Below, piece after piece: positions 28,340 through 37,404 of a stretch of DNA of 64,000 nt. Source of the DNA: Cellulomonas sp. WB94 (GTDB lineage: Bacteria > Actinomycetota > Actinomycetes > Actinomycetales > Cellulomonadaceae). The notes beneath the pieces were generated by a model. That model searched no databases, was not told the DNA's origin, and saw only the letters and a program-made list of their open reading frames with translations. The DNA is taken from NCBI RefSeq assembly GCF_003115775.1, contig NZ_QEES01000002.1, forward strand, positions 62,001 through 126,000, read 5' to 3'. How positions within the stretch are numbered: position 1 is the first letter of the stretch; the number at the start of each line of letters is the position of its first letter. Both the position numbers and the translations under genes were made by a program.

Positions 28340-29592
28340 CACAACACCAGCGAGGCGCCGAAGTTAGCCAAGCGGGCGATCGGCGTGTAGACCGACCAGA
28401 TGCCAAGCCCCAGAGTCCCACCCATGTGGATTCCGTAGGCAGTTCCGCCGATGAACCACGGGCCTCCGCTGTCGCCATAGTTGTTGCTCAAGTTCACGCC
28501 CGAGACCTGCACGAACGTGGAAGCGCATGTCGTGTTATTGCACGCGCCGCTCCAGGTTGGTGCGAACGCGGTGCTCTGGACGTATCCGCATGAGTACCCG
28601 GTTGTGACGCCGCGGTGACACAGGTGCTGCCCTTGCCATGCCGTCCCAGTTCCCGTGGCAGTCGTGGCTGTCGTGGCCGAGGTACCGAAGAAGCTGTTGA
28701 GCGGCGTGTGGGATGCCAGGACGTCGATCTGCATGTCAGTGGTCTGGTTCCACAACTCGGACCAGGTTGACTTCGAATACGAAAGTGACCCGTTGGGCGT
28801 GACCGCGTATGCACCTCCGTTCGGGCAGTGCCCAGCTGTAAGCAGACCCCTCTGGCCGCTTCCCGTGTAGTAGACCGAGAAGCCGGCCGTACAACTCGAG
28901 ATGTTCACGCCACCGCGGTTCTGGTTCCCCGCTGACGCGGACGCGGCGCGCACCTGCACGCGAATTCCGTCCCGTTGGACGGTCGCCACGGCTTCGTTCA
29001 CGGCGGCGGGAAGCTCGGCGCTCCCTAACGCGGGCGCAACATCAAGCATCGCCGATGCTGTGTTCGAAGGAGAAGCCCAGACGACGACCTCACCGCTGGA
29101 GATGTCGACTCCGGTGCCGACGACGTTGTCGTGCTCAGTTGTCGTCTTAGCGATTGCGTCGGATGCATCGGCAAGTTCACGTGCGGTCGGTCCGTTGACG
29201 ACTGCAAGGTCCTTCTTGACATGTGTGCTCTCTGCCAAGGCGCTTGAAGGCACGCTGTCGCCAGTGAATCGGGCATGAGCCACAACTCCTGACGCTGTTG
29301 TCTCCATCCAACCGCCGGCGAACCGTGCAGGTTCGGCCGCTTGCATCGCCGAAAGCGCCTGAGCCGCCTGCTGCTGTTCGTCGAGGGTCCGTCGCGCGTC
29401 GAGTACTGACATGCCCGTCGCTACAGCCAGCGCATCGGCGTCCAGGTGAAGGGCGCGTGCTCCGGACATGACTCCGGCGCCAGTTTCCTTGACAGGTGTC
29501 GCGTCTGCGGCTTGCGCTGCCGTCGACCCTAGCGCGATGAGCAAGGCTGCTGTGCAGATGAATGCGGAAGTTCGTGAGAATCGCCGAGTCAT
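28339..29592 (-). CDS. secreted chymotrypsin-fold serine protease (S1, streptogrisin/alpha-lytic-like) with pro-region
   Basis: 417 residues. The signal peptide (SAFICTAALLIALGSTAAQA) is followed by a pro-region of about 170 residues with helical repeats, then the protease domain. The triad is visible as His in LLTAGHC, Asp in TTDMQIDVLA and Ser in NYGDSGGPWF, and several cysteines could form disulfides. ATG 29592 was chosen because AGGGGG lies just upstream and the signal peptide starts there. Codon use is less GC-rich than in the core genes, a sign of transfer. It lies between the two integrase repeats and so may be separable cargo. Confidence 0.88.
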   Translation of the reverse strand: MTRRFSRTSAFICTAALLIALGSTAAQAADATPVKETGAGVMSGARALHLDADALAVATGMSVLDARRTLDEQQQAAQALSAMQAAEPARFAGGWMETTASGVVAHARFTGDSVPSSALAESTHVKKDLAVVNGPTARELADASDAIAKTTTEHDNVVGTGVDISSGEVVVWASPSNTASAMLDVAPALGSAELPAAVNEAVATVQRDGIRVQVRAASASAGNQNRGGVNISSCTAGFSVYYTGSGQRGLLTAGHCPNGGAYAVTPNGSLSYSKSTWSELWNQTTDMQIDVLASHTPLNSFFGTSATTATTATGTGTAWQGQHLCHRGVTTGYSCGYVQSTAFAPTWSGACNNTTCASTFVQVSGVNLSNNYGDSGGPWFIGGTAYGIHMGGTLGLGIWSVYTPIARLANFGASLVL

Positions 29593-29714
29593 GAAGCCCC
29601 CTATGTCACGACCGTCGGCGTCACCGTTGGCGCCGACAAGAGTCATGACGAGCGTACTGACGCAACCGTCCGGATGGGCGAGAATGGGCGGCCAAAGCGG
29701 ACCCAGTCCAAGGA

Positions 29715-30545
29715 GTGCGCCGCCAGGAAGTCCGTTGGGCGCGGGACGGGTGGGTCGCCGCGACCGGCGGTGCATCGGTGCCCGAGCGCCCGTTGCGACG
29801 CAACGCCGGTCAGACAGCCGCGACGCAGGCCTACCGGCTGCTGCACGCCGGGATGGCGCAGGCCGTCGCGGACGACGTCATCGCTGCGAACCCGTGCGCG
29901 ATCAAGGGTGCCGGGCAGCGGGATGCCCATGACCGCGCAGACCGGCGCACCGTCAGCTTCGAGGAGATGTGGGCGCTGGCCGACGGTATGCCCGAGCGGT
30001 ACCGGGCGTCCGTGATCCTCGCGGTCTGCAGCGGCTTGCGCGCGGGGGAACTGTTCGCCCTCCAGCGCAAGCACGTCGACCTCGCCGCCGGCGTGGTGCG
30101 GGTCGAGCAGTCCCTGGCGCTCGGACGAACCGGCCAGGACTGGTTCAGCGCGCCCAAGACCCGGGCCGGGAAGCGGACCGTGGTGCTACCCAAGGTCGCC
30201 GTGGCCGCGCTGCGTGAGCACATGTCGCGCTTCACTCCCCCGGGCCGCGATGCGTTGCTCTTCGGGACACAGAACGGGACGCCGTTGTCGAGCGGCCAGC
30301 GAACGACGATGTTCGCCAGGGCGCGCAGTGCGATCGGGCGCTACGACCTCACGTGGCACGACCAACGCCACTCGGCGCTCACTCTGGTGGCGTCCACGGG
30401 CGCGACCCTCCCCGAGTTGATGGAGCGCGCGGGCCACGCGAGCCCACGCGCCGCCATCCACTACCAGCACGCCGTCGACGACTCCCAGCGCAGGATCGCC
30501 GCGCGACTCGATGAGGTGCTCATCGAGCGACCGCGAACGGCGTGA
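29715..30545 (+). pseudogene. 5'-truncated second copy of the integrase
   Basis: The frame encodes 276 residues, but the homologous part starts only at WARDGWVAATGG, i.e. residue 185 of the full integrase. The catalytic domain with R, HxxR and Tyr is complete, whereas the arm-binding and most of the core-binding region are missing. The first seven codons come from unrelated sequence. A functional recombinase is unlikely, although the fragment could still make protein. Confidence 0.88.
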
Positions 30546-30553
30546 CGTGCGAG
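29736..30553 (+). repeat. 818-bp direct repeat, copy 2
   Basis: Second copy of the integrase 3' part (see 26833-27650). The two copies bracket the lipoprotein and protease genes, so homologous recombination between them would delete about 2.9 kb. The 316 bp after this copy hold no recognisable gene. Confidence 0.93.
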
Positions 30554-30869
30554 CCCCTCAAGTCGGAAGACGACGCGGCGCTGCACCACCACTGCAAATT
30601 CGACCCACAGATTGTCCGCGCCACCATCGGCGAGCCCCTCGACCGGCTGCGCACCGCCTGCGAGGCCGTTTTGGCTGCAGCTGCGGCGCCTGGAGAGCGG
30701 AGCCGATAGCCGCTCCGCAACGCAGCCTCTGCCGAGCGTCTGCCGCGTCCGATAGGACGGCTCGAGTCAGGCACCGAGTCGGAGCCCGAGGCGCCCGAGT
30801 GGCGCTTCTCGACGCGAATTGCAGGGCTAGGTGACGCGGTCAGCCGAATTGCCGGCCAGTTCACGGAGT

Positions 30870-32132
30870 TCAGCGTTGCGACGTCGTCGAGCCGGCGCGC
30901 GCGTCGAGTGCGGCGACGGCGAGGATGACGCTGGCGGCCGTCCAGGCCAGTGGTGCGGGGCCGCCGGGCGTGCCGTCGGAGTTGACCTTCTCCGGGAGGC
31001 TGCCCCAGGTGGTCCGGTGCGCGTTGAGCCAGTCGAGCCAGCGGGTTGCCGTCTGCGAGTCTCCGTCGGATGCCGCGGCGAGGGCGACAAGTGCCGTCTC
31101 CGGGGTCCAGGAGATGCCGTCCTGCTTCCAGCTCACGCCGGGCGCAAGTCCACCGGCCGGCCGCATCGCGTCGACCTGGTAGCGCCGCCACGCGTCAACC
31201 ACGTCAGCCGTGGGTCGGTCGGTGAAGGGTGGCATGAGGAAGCAGATGGACGCGTCCGTCCCGCCGGACGTCTCATAGCGCTGGTACCCGTCGGGCCGGA
31301 AGCCCTGCGCGATGAGCTGCTCGACTCCATCGGCTGCGCGGCTGGACCGCATTGCGGCAACAGGGTCGTCTAGAACTGTGAAAAGGCGGGCGCTCGCCTG
31401 CAAACCTGCCAGCAGTGGCGCCGCGGTGCCAAGCGTCAACTTGGTCTCTCGCTGCTCCCAGTAGTCCGAGCTTGCCGGCGGCAGGCGGGATCCGTCGCTG
31501 ACCTCGTCAAGCGCGAATCCAGTCGCAGACTCCAGGAGACCCTGGAACTGGGCGGCGGTCGCGCGAGGGTCGGCGCTCGACACGGCGACCTGATCGAGCG
31601 CCCACAGCGCCCAGCCCGCACCGTCGGACTGCGGGGAACGCCCATCGGGTGGGTCGTCACTACCCAGGAGATACCGGGCCTGGAACCCTCCGTCGTCGCC
31701 CTGCACGCTCGCGAGGAAGCCGAGGATCTGTTCCGCCTCGTGAGCATGTCCGGTCTTCGCGAGGGCGGCCGCCGCGAACGCGTTGTCGCGCGGCCACGAG
31801 AACCCCCAGTTCTCGCCCGCACCCGCGGCGAGCAAACCGACGGGTTCGCTCAGCTGGTGAAGGTCGAGGAGCGCGTAGCGCACCATGTCGGCCCACTGGG
31901 TGCCGACACCAGGGATGGTGCCGCTGTCCAGCCAGCGCTGGTCAGCGGTCGGCCCGACTGCGTCCGAAAAGTCAGTGGTGATACGCCATGCCGACGTCGT
32001 CACCAGTTCGACGTGATGCGACGCGCCGCTCGATGTCCCGTCGCGCCGGTCAATAGCTGACCAGCCGGCAGCGACGCAAGCGGTCACCGCGACGACTACG
32101 AGGCCGGGCATCCAACGCCGGCGACGTCCCAC
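30870..32132 (-). CDS. membrane-anchored GH15-like (glucoamylase/trehalase-type) alpha/alpha-toroid protein
   Basis: About 420 residues. A single N-terminal membrane or signal segment (MPGLVVVAVTACVAAGWSAI) is followed by a toroid with the GH15-like blocks ENWGFSWPRDNAFAAAALAKTGH, SDYWEQRETKLTLGTAAPLLAGL (its Glu aligning with the general acid) and SWTPETALVALAAA. In the closing block GGPAPLAWTAASVI no obvious catalytic-base Glu is seen, so activity is uncertain. GTG 32132 has AGGGGG at good spacing, like the neighbouring protease, and is preferred over GTG 32189. It would act on extracellular or periplasmic glucans or glycosides. Confidence 0.7.
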   Translation of the reverse strand: MGRRRRWMPGLVVVAVTACVAAGWSAIDRRDGTSSGASHHVELVTTSAWRITTDFSDAVGPTADQRWLDSGTIPGVGTQWADMVRYALLDLHQLSEPVGLLAAGAGENWGFSWPRDNAFAAAALAKTGHAHEAEQILGFLASVQGDDGGFQARYLLGSDDPPDGRSPQSDGAGWALWALDQVAVSSADPRATAAQFQGLLESATGFALDEVSDGSRLPPASSDYWEQRETKLTLGTAAPLLAGLQASARLFTVLDDPVAAMRSSRAADGVEQLIAQGFRPDGYQRYETSGGTDASICFLMPPFTDRPTADVVDAWRRYQVDAMRPAGGLAPGVSWKQDGISWTPETALVALAAASDGDSQTATRWLDWLNAHRTTWGSLPEKVNSDGTPGGPAPLAWTAASVILAVAALDARAGSTTSQR

Positions 32133-32709
32133 GACCGAACCCCCTAAGTCGATTCGGTCCCGGGGCTCCTGGGACTGCGAAATCGACACGACCGTACCAA
32201 TCGATCACGCCGTCACGGGTCGGCACACACGCACGAGCTCCGCGCGAAGTCGCTCACATCATTGCTCGTAATCGACCCGCGGCGGCTTCTCGCGAGTGGC
32301 CCGTCTCCATCACGCGACCTCAGAGGGGCGCGTCGCGCCGTCCTACCGGGCTAGTGGCGGATCAGGTCTGGTGACTGCGGGGACGTCGTAGACCGCCACC
32401 GTGAGGTTGCAGCATGCAAGCGAGCCGCCGCGCCGCAAAGCGCATATGCCGCTGGGGCTGCGGATGGAGGTCATGCCTCACGTGCGCGCCGTCCGACAGC
32501 GGTTACTCTCCCGGGAGGCGGTCGGTCGGCACCGTCGACGGTGCAGCATCGCGCGCGAGGAACGTGGGAGTGACCAAGAATTCGGCGAGTGCTGGGAACC
32601 GAACGACGGCAGTTGGGCGTGATCTTGGGACGGTGCATCGGTCGGGAGCGGACCGTCTTGCTGAGCGTGATGATGTCGTGGACACGATGAACGGCGTTGG
32701 CGTGGGCTG
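32133..32709. other. 577-bp spacer without a convincing gene
   Basis: Several short open frames exist in both directions, but none has a ribosome site, a family resemblance or coherent composition. The upstream part should hold the promoter of the leftward GH15-like gene. Nothing else is recognised. Confidence 0.5.
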
Positions 32710-32721
32710 GTGCAGAAGGAA

Positions 32722-33195
32722 ATGACAACCGACAGCACGCCCGATTTTGCGCGCTCCGAGACTCACTTCCTGCGGGACGTGCCCGCGGCCATAGCGATTG
32801 CATCTATCCTCTCCTCTGCTGCCGGATTATTCTTAGCTGGCCCCCTTCGCTACTTAGGAATCACCGCAATTTGCCTGGTGATGTTGGCCTTCTGGTGGAA
32901 GATTCTCTCGCTCGAGATGGTCATCGAGATAATCGGCTCCAGATACATCCTCCATAATGGAGCCGGAGAAGTCACCGAAGTCGACTTGCGCCACGTAAGC
33001 AATATCCATTGGCAGTTCGTTCCGTTCCAAGGTCCTCGCGTGTCACTGCTGGAGGGCGACCGCGTTCTGCTCGACCTGCCATGTTCTAGGGAACGGCGAG
33101 CAGAGCTCCTCGCAGTCGGACGCGCCATCAGTGCGTCACACCCCGGACGCGCCTTTTCTGACGCAAGGGCGACTCGAGCGCTTGGCCTTGAGTAG
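32722..33195 (+). CDS. small membrane protein of unknown function (PH-like)
   Basis: About 157 residues. Two adjacent hydrophobic segments (AAIAIASILSSAAGLFLAG and YLGITAICLVMLAFWWKIL) form a hairpin in the membrane; the C-terminal half (IEIIGSRYILHNGAGEVTEVDLRHVSNIHWQF...) looks like a small beta-rich cytoplasmic domain resembling bacterial PH domains. Base composition is markedly AT-richer than neighbours, suggesting a foreign origin. ATG 32722 is used; GTG 32710 in frame is possible. Function unknown. Confidence 0.6.
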   Translation: MTTDSTPDFARSETHFLRDVPAAIAIASILSSAAGLFLAGPLRYLGITAICLVMLAFWWKILSLEMVIEIIGSRYILHNGAGEVTEVDLRHVSNIHWQFVPFQGPRVSLLEGDRVLLDLPCSRERRAELLAVGRAISASHPGRAFSDARATRALGLE

Positions 33196-33251
33196 GTTGC
33201 ACGACCGCTCAACGCAGGACTCACAAGGAGCGGGCGCCAGGCGGTGGCCGT

Positions 33252-36200
33252 CTACCGGCTCGGCCCGAATTCGCGCTCGGCGCTGGACTGGTGTCCCGGG
33301 GACGCCAAGTGCCATGCGCTGGGCTCGGCCGCTCGCGCCCGGCTTGCGGCCTTGATGGTCCTTTCGGCCGCGGCTCGTGCGGTCCTGCCCCGAATGAGCT
33401 GCGCCGCCTCGGTTGCGGGCAGAGCCTCGATCTCGGCGAGCGCGCGACGCGCCTGAAGGGCGTGACCGCGCAGCGCGGCGGCGCGCGCCTGGAGGCTACT
33501 GGGCACGTGTCCGCCGCCGATGCCTTGACGTAGGGCGGACCGCGCGGCCGCGTGGTCAGCGGTGAGTTGCTGCTGCTCGAGGTGGGCGTGCTCGGCGTCC
33601 TGCTGGGCTGCGATCACGCGCGGGTCGGCGTCTGCCCGCTGCTCGGCAACGGCCTCGGCCCAGTGCGAGAGGTGCGTCGTCGTCATCGGGACGTCACCCC
33701 AGTCTCGGCGCACCGTCTCCTGCATCGTGCAAAGCGCCTGGGTGGCCTCGCGGGCGGTGCGGTCCGCCTTCCGTCTCCCGAACCGCCCCGTGGCGGGCAG
33801 GGCGCGGTTCGCGTGCCACATCCGCTCCTGCGCGGACAAGTAGACGGCGCCGTCGGCCGTGGCCTGCTCGATCAGCGGCGCGCCGACCTGGGCCCGCACG
33901 TCCACGAGGTGTATGTCTGCCGCGGCGACGACGTGGGCTTTCAGCGCCTTCTCGGCGTGCTGTTCGGCGCTCTGCCGGGCCAGGGCGTCCAGGGCCTGCT
34001 CCCACCGGGCCGCCTCGCGGTCGGCGACCTCGATCTGCTCGCGAAGTCGGGCTCGTTCGGTGTTGACGAAGGCGACCGGGCCGCCCGCGACCAGGCCGTT
34101 GACCGCGTCCCGCGCGGCGCGGGTCGCGTCGGTCAGGCCGCGGTCGGCTCGGTCGCGTTGGAGGGCGGCCGTGAACTGCTCGCGAGCCTCGTCCAGGTCC
34201 GCGGCCACGACGTGCAGGGTGTTGTGGTGGCGTCCGCGGGTCATGCCGACGTACAGCCCGGACCCCTCCAGCGCGTCGCTGAGGACCGTATGCGCCGCGG
34301 GCGTGGTCGCGCTCTGGACGCCGTAAGAGGTCGCGGCGTAGGCCAGGTGAGTGTGCTCGGCGACGTACCGGACCGGGAGCCTGACGGAGCGCCCGTTCCC
34401 GGCGATGGCCCCGGTGGCCCTGGCCCAGACCTCGCCGTCATCGGTGACGTGCTGGACGGTCCAGGTCTGCCGGTTCGCCACTCCGAGCTGGCTGTCGTTG
34501 TCGCGGGTCTGGACCACGTCGCCGGCACCGATCGGCAGCCCGTCGCTTCCATAGGTGACGCGGTCGTCGTCGACGTCGCCGCGTTGCACGCGGACCTGCC
34601 GGATGTGGGAGTTCAGGGCGCGGGCCTCGTCGTTGGTCGCGACGCTGACCGCGTCGCCGTCGAAAGCTGTGCGGGCGATGACGTCGTGCGCGTCCTCGAT
34701 GCTCCGGTGAAGCACGACCAGGCCCAGGGCGAGCAGGCGGTCGAACAGCGGCGCCGGGTGCTCGCCCCGGCGCAGCTGCACGGTGAGATCGGCGTACTCG
34801 GGGTCGGTGAACCGGTGCACCGTCCCCATGTCGAACGTGCGCCCCGCGAGCTGGGCGGCGATGTCGAGCACCCCGCCGCGCCCGACCGCGGGCAGCTGCG
34901 CGCGGTCCCCGACGAGCGCAAGGCTCGCTCCGGCCTCGTCGGCGATCTGCAGCAGGGCCAGGGTGGTGTCCTGGTCGAGCATCCCCGCCTCGTCGACCAC
35001 GACCCGCTCCCCGTGGTGCAGGCGAGCCGACGCGGGCGGGCCGGTGTAGGTGCGGTGGTTGTGCGGGTCGGCGTCCCCGATGGCCAGGCGCGTCCACACA
35101 CCGTCGGAGTTCCATCGCCACCCGTGGTCGTGGACGAGCTTGGCGACGGAGTCGGTCGGCACACCCAGCTCGCGCGCGGCGACGTCGGCGGCCTTCTTCG
35201 TCGGCGTCACGATCCGGGTCGCGCGACCCTCGGCGGCCGCCGCGGCGATCGCCACACCGAGCATCGTGGTCTTGCCCGCGCCCGCAGCCCCCTCGACCAC
35301 CACCAGCGCGGCGCCCGAGGCGACGGCCGCGGCCGCGCGTGCCTGTTCGTCGTCCAGGGCGCGCTCACGCGCCAGGTTGCTCACGTCCGGCACGGCCCCC
35401 GACGGCTGGGCGGCGCGCCTGGTCAGCAGGTCACGCAGCGCCGTGTCCGCCGCGACGACCCGAACGCTGGTCAGGTGCGCGACGTGCTCGGGGTGCGCGG
35501 CGCCGGGCGGGAGCACCGACAGGCAGTCCTCCGCAGCCAGCCTGGTCGTCATCGCGATGAGGTCGCGCAGCTCGCCGCGCTCGGCCCGCACGCCGGCCTC
35601 GGTGATGAGCAGCGTGACGTGCTCCTGGATGTCGTGCACCGTCCACGTCGAGGCACCCGCAGCGCACCGGTCCAGGGCGCGGTTCGCGACCTCCTGCACG
35701 CTCAGCTCCTCGAGCGCCACCGGGACGCGTCGAGGGGCCCGGGGCAGGTCCGGGGTGTAGCCGGCGTCGTCCAGCTCGCGCCGCCAGCCCGCTTCACTGC
35801 CGAGCCGTGACGGCTTCTTGTTCGGGCGCTCGTGGTCCCAGGCCTTGGCCTGCAACCGGGCGCTGACCACCGGCCCCGGCTCCTGGCCGGGGTGGGCTGC
35901 CTCCCACTGCGCTTCGAACACCGCCAGGTTGCGCACGACCTGGGCGGCGCGCTTGCTCATCACCGCGTTGAACGGCTGCAGCTCGGCTACCTCCCCGGTG
36001 ACCGGATCGAGCGTCAGGGCGTGTGCGTCCAGCACCGCGGTCAGCTGGGGGTGCGCCGCGAGCACCGCGGTGCCCAGCGCGCGTATAGCGCCCTGCTGGC
36101 GGAACAGTGCCGCCGTGTCCAGGCCCCGCCACGCGCCGCCGGCCCACACCCGTGTGCCGATCTGCAGGTGGATGTGGCGGTGCGGATCACCAGCCCGGGA

Positions 36201-36698
36201 GGTCTTGTGCGAGATGGCGACCGTCTCCAGCCGCTCGACCGGCACGACCTCCTGCTTCCCGCGCGGGCCGATGCGGGTGACCGAGTGCCGCCCGAGCCAG
36301 GACCGGATCTCGGCCACGGCGTCGAGCTGTGCCGCGTCCAGCGCCGCGGACACTTCCGGGTGCAGGGCGGCCGCGATCGACAGGGACTTGGGGGTGTTCA
36401 CGACCATCTCGGCGAACCGCGGCGAGCCGTGTCGCGCCTCGCCAGCCTGACGTGGCGTCCCCATCGACTCCCCCGTGACTGGGTCGACCCAGTCGACCCA
36501 ACCCGCGTACTCGATCGGCGTCAGGGCTCGTACCCCAATTACCCGACCGGAGCCGTCGACGACCGACAGCTCTGCCCGCGCGACGCCGCCTTCCAGGTAG
36601 TACTCGTCAGCGCGGGAGCGATCCGCCTCCAGGTAGCGGCGCGCGGCCACACCCGCCCCCCGGAACAGGATCACGCCCCCTCTCACGCCGACCCCCAT
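33252..36698 (-). CDS. MobF-family conjugative relaxase with helicase domain (TrwC/TraI-like)
   Basis: About 1148 residues from ATG 36698 (TTG 36716 also in frame). The relaxase domain has the catalytic tyrosine pair Tyr33-Tyr34 (RADEYYLEGG) and the three-histidine metal site His173, His175, His177 (DPHRHIHLQIG). The helicase follows, with Walker A EGAAGAGKTT, RIVTPTKKAA and VVVDEAGML, then AYAATSYGVQSATTPAAHTVL and GLYVGMTRGRHHNTL near the end (RecD2/TraI-like). The C-terminal 250 residues are charged and coiled-coil-like. It would nick one strand at oriT, stay covalently bound and unwind DNA for transfer. No coupling protein or pore genes accompany it. Confidence 0.93.
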   Translation of the reverse strand: MGVGVRGGVILFRGAGVAARRYLEADRSRADEYYLEGGVARAELSVVDGSGRVIGVRALTPIEYAGWVDWVDPVTGESMGTPRQAGEARHGSPRFAEMVVNTPKSLSIAAALHPEVSAALDAAQLDAVAEIRSWLGRHSVTRIGPRGKQEVVPVERLETVAISHKTSRAGDPHRHIHLQIGTRVWAGGAWRGLDTAALFRQQGAIRALGTAVLAAHPQLTAVLDAHALTLDPVTGEVAELQPFNAVMSKRAAQVVRNLAVFEAQWEAAHPGQEPGPVVSARLQAKAWDHERPNKKPSRLGSEAGWRRELDDAGYTPDLPRAPRRVPVALEELSVQEVANRALDRCAAGASTWTVHDIQEHVTLLITEAGVRAERGELRDLIAMTTRLAAEDCLSVLPPGAAHPEHVAHLTSVRVVAADTALRDLLTRRAAQPSGAVPDVSNLARERALDDEQARAAAAVASGAALVVVEGAAGAGKTTMLGVAIAAAAAEGRATRIVTPTKKAADVAARELGVPTDSVAKLVHDHGWRWNSDGVWTRLAIGDADPHNHRTYTGPPASARLHHGERVVVDEAGMLDQDTTLALLQIADEAGASLALVGDRAQLPAVGRGGVLDIAAQLAGRTFDMGTVHRFTDPEYADLTVQLRRGEHPAPLFDRLLALGLVVLHRSIEDAHDVIARTAFDGDAVSVATNDEARALNSHIRQVRVQRGDVDDDRVTYGSDGLPIGAGDVVQTRDNDSQLGVANRQTWTVQHVTDDGEVWARATGAIAGNGRSVRLPVRYVAEHTHLAYAATSYGVQSATTPAAHTVLSDALEGSGLYVGMTRGRHHNTLHVVAADLDEAREQFTAALQRDRADRGLTDATRAARDAVNGLVAGGPVAFVNTERARLREQIEVADREAARWEQALDALARQSAEQHAEKALKAHVVAAADIHLVDVRAQVGAPLIEQATADGAVYLSAQERMWHANRALPATGRFGRRKADRTAREATQALCTMQETVRRDWGDVPMTTTHLSHWAEAVAEQRADADPRVIAAQQDAEHAHLEQQQLTADHAAARSALRQGIGGGHVPSSLQARAAALRGHALQARRALAEIEALPATEAAQLIRGRTARAAAERTIKAASRARAAEPSAWHLASPGHQSSAEREFGPSR

Positions 36699-36718
36699 CG
36701 TCGCGTGTACTTGCAACT

Positions 36719-36830
36719 ATCGAAGGTAGCATACGTCCATTCAGTTCAGGCAGGGGGTCGGCGACAGGTTCGCGACTCCGAGTCGCGAGACCCCGCTTGG
36801 GGGCAAGCTCATGCCAGTGAGCGAGCAACT
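36719..36830. other. candidate origin of transfer (oriT) with two hairpins
   Basis: Just upstream of the relaxase start lie a perfect 8-bp stem with 3-base loop (36770-36777 with 36781-36788, extendable to about 36767-36792) and a second GCTTG/CAAGC stem with a GGGG loop (36795-36808). MobF relaxases recognise a hairpin close to the nick site, and oriT usually adjoins the relaxase gene. The nick site itself cannot be placed. Confidence 0.45.
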
Positions 36831-36931
36831 TCGTCGCGGATGGGTGGTCGATCCCGGTGAGGGCGGTCCCACTCCTCGACCGGCGCGATCCACCACTGGA
36901 GCCGTCTCTTTTTTCGTTATACGATACGCGG

Positions 36932-37165
36932 GTGGTGAGCGAAGAACAGATCCAGGGGTGGGCCGATGAGGCCGAAGCGGGATACGACGTGGATGTGCTG
37001 AAGCGTCGCGGCCGTGGCCGTCCTGGTCGCGGGGCTCAACCGATGCAAGTCGTGGCGGTCCGACTGACCACCGAGGAGCTCGACGCTCTCGACGCGGCGG
37101 CAGCAAAGAACGACATGAGCAGGTCCGAGGCGATCCGGGCCGCGCTGGCCCATTTCGCTGCGTGA
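36932..37165 (+). CDS. ribbon-helix-helix protein, probable antitoxin
   Basis: About 77 residues from GTG 36932 or 36935. The C-terminal half is an RHH/CopG fold: MQVVAVRLTTEELDALDAAAAKNDMSRSEAIRAALAHFAA, with a basic linker (RRGRGRPGRG) before it. AT-rich sequence with a TATACGAT box directly upstream is the likely promoter and operator. The stop overlaps the next gene's start (GTGA), the classic antitoxin-toxin arrangement. It could alternatively act as an accessory oriT-binding protein, since it lies next to the candidate oriT. Confidence 0.75.
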   Translation: MVSEEQIQGWADEAEAGYDVDVLKRRGRGRPGRGAQPMQVVAVRLTTEELDALDAAAAKNDMSRSEAIRAALAHFAA

Positions 37166-37404
37166 AGGTCCACCGCAGCGCGCTCAAGCACGGCATCTCG
37201 CCGGAGGACGCGATCAAGGCGGCAGAGTGGTCGCTGTGGATCGAACCCCTCGAAGAGGACGGCGCTCCCCACCGAGAGCTGCGCCTGGGCTTCGACACGG
37301 GAGCTCGCCTGCTCGAGACGGTGGTCCTCGTTCTCGAGGGCGGCGACGAGATGGTCATCCACGCGATGCCAGCTCGCAAGCAGTACCTCGACCTCCTGCC
37401 GTGA
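37162..37404 (+). CDS. small protein, probable toxin partner of the RHH protein
   Basis: 80 residues. The sequence MKVHRSALKHGISPEDAIKAAEW, then LGFDTGARLLETVVLVLEGG and a C-terminal MVIHAMPARKQYLDLLP, has the size and strand order of BrnT/RelE-like or DUF4258-like toxins, including the ending IHAMPAR plus a Tyr. It overlaps the antitoxin-like gene by four bases. The role is inferred from context and shape; no catalytic residue is proven. Confidence 0.65.
   Translation: MKVHRSALKHGISPEDAIKAAEWSLWIEPLEEDGAPHRELRLGFDTGARLLETVVLVLEGGDEMVIHAMPARKQYLDLLP

Noticed and set aside
33552-35810. 750-codon rightward open frame opposite the relaxase
   Set aside because: Antisense shadow of the MobF gene; no family resemblance or start signal.
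36767-36808. Terminator hairpins
   Set aside because: They lie upstream of both divergent genes (relaxase and RHH protein), where a terminator makes no sense; a transfer origin or operator fits better.
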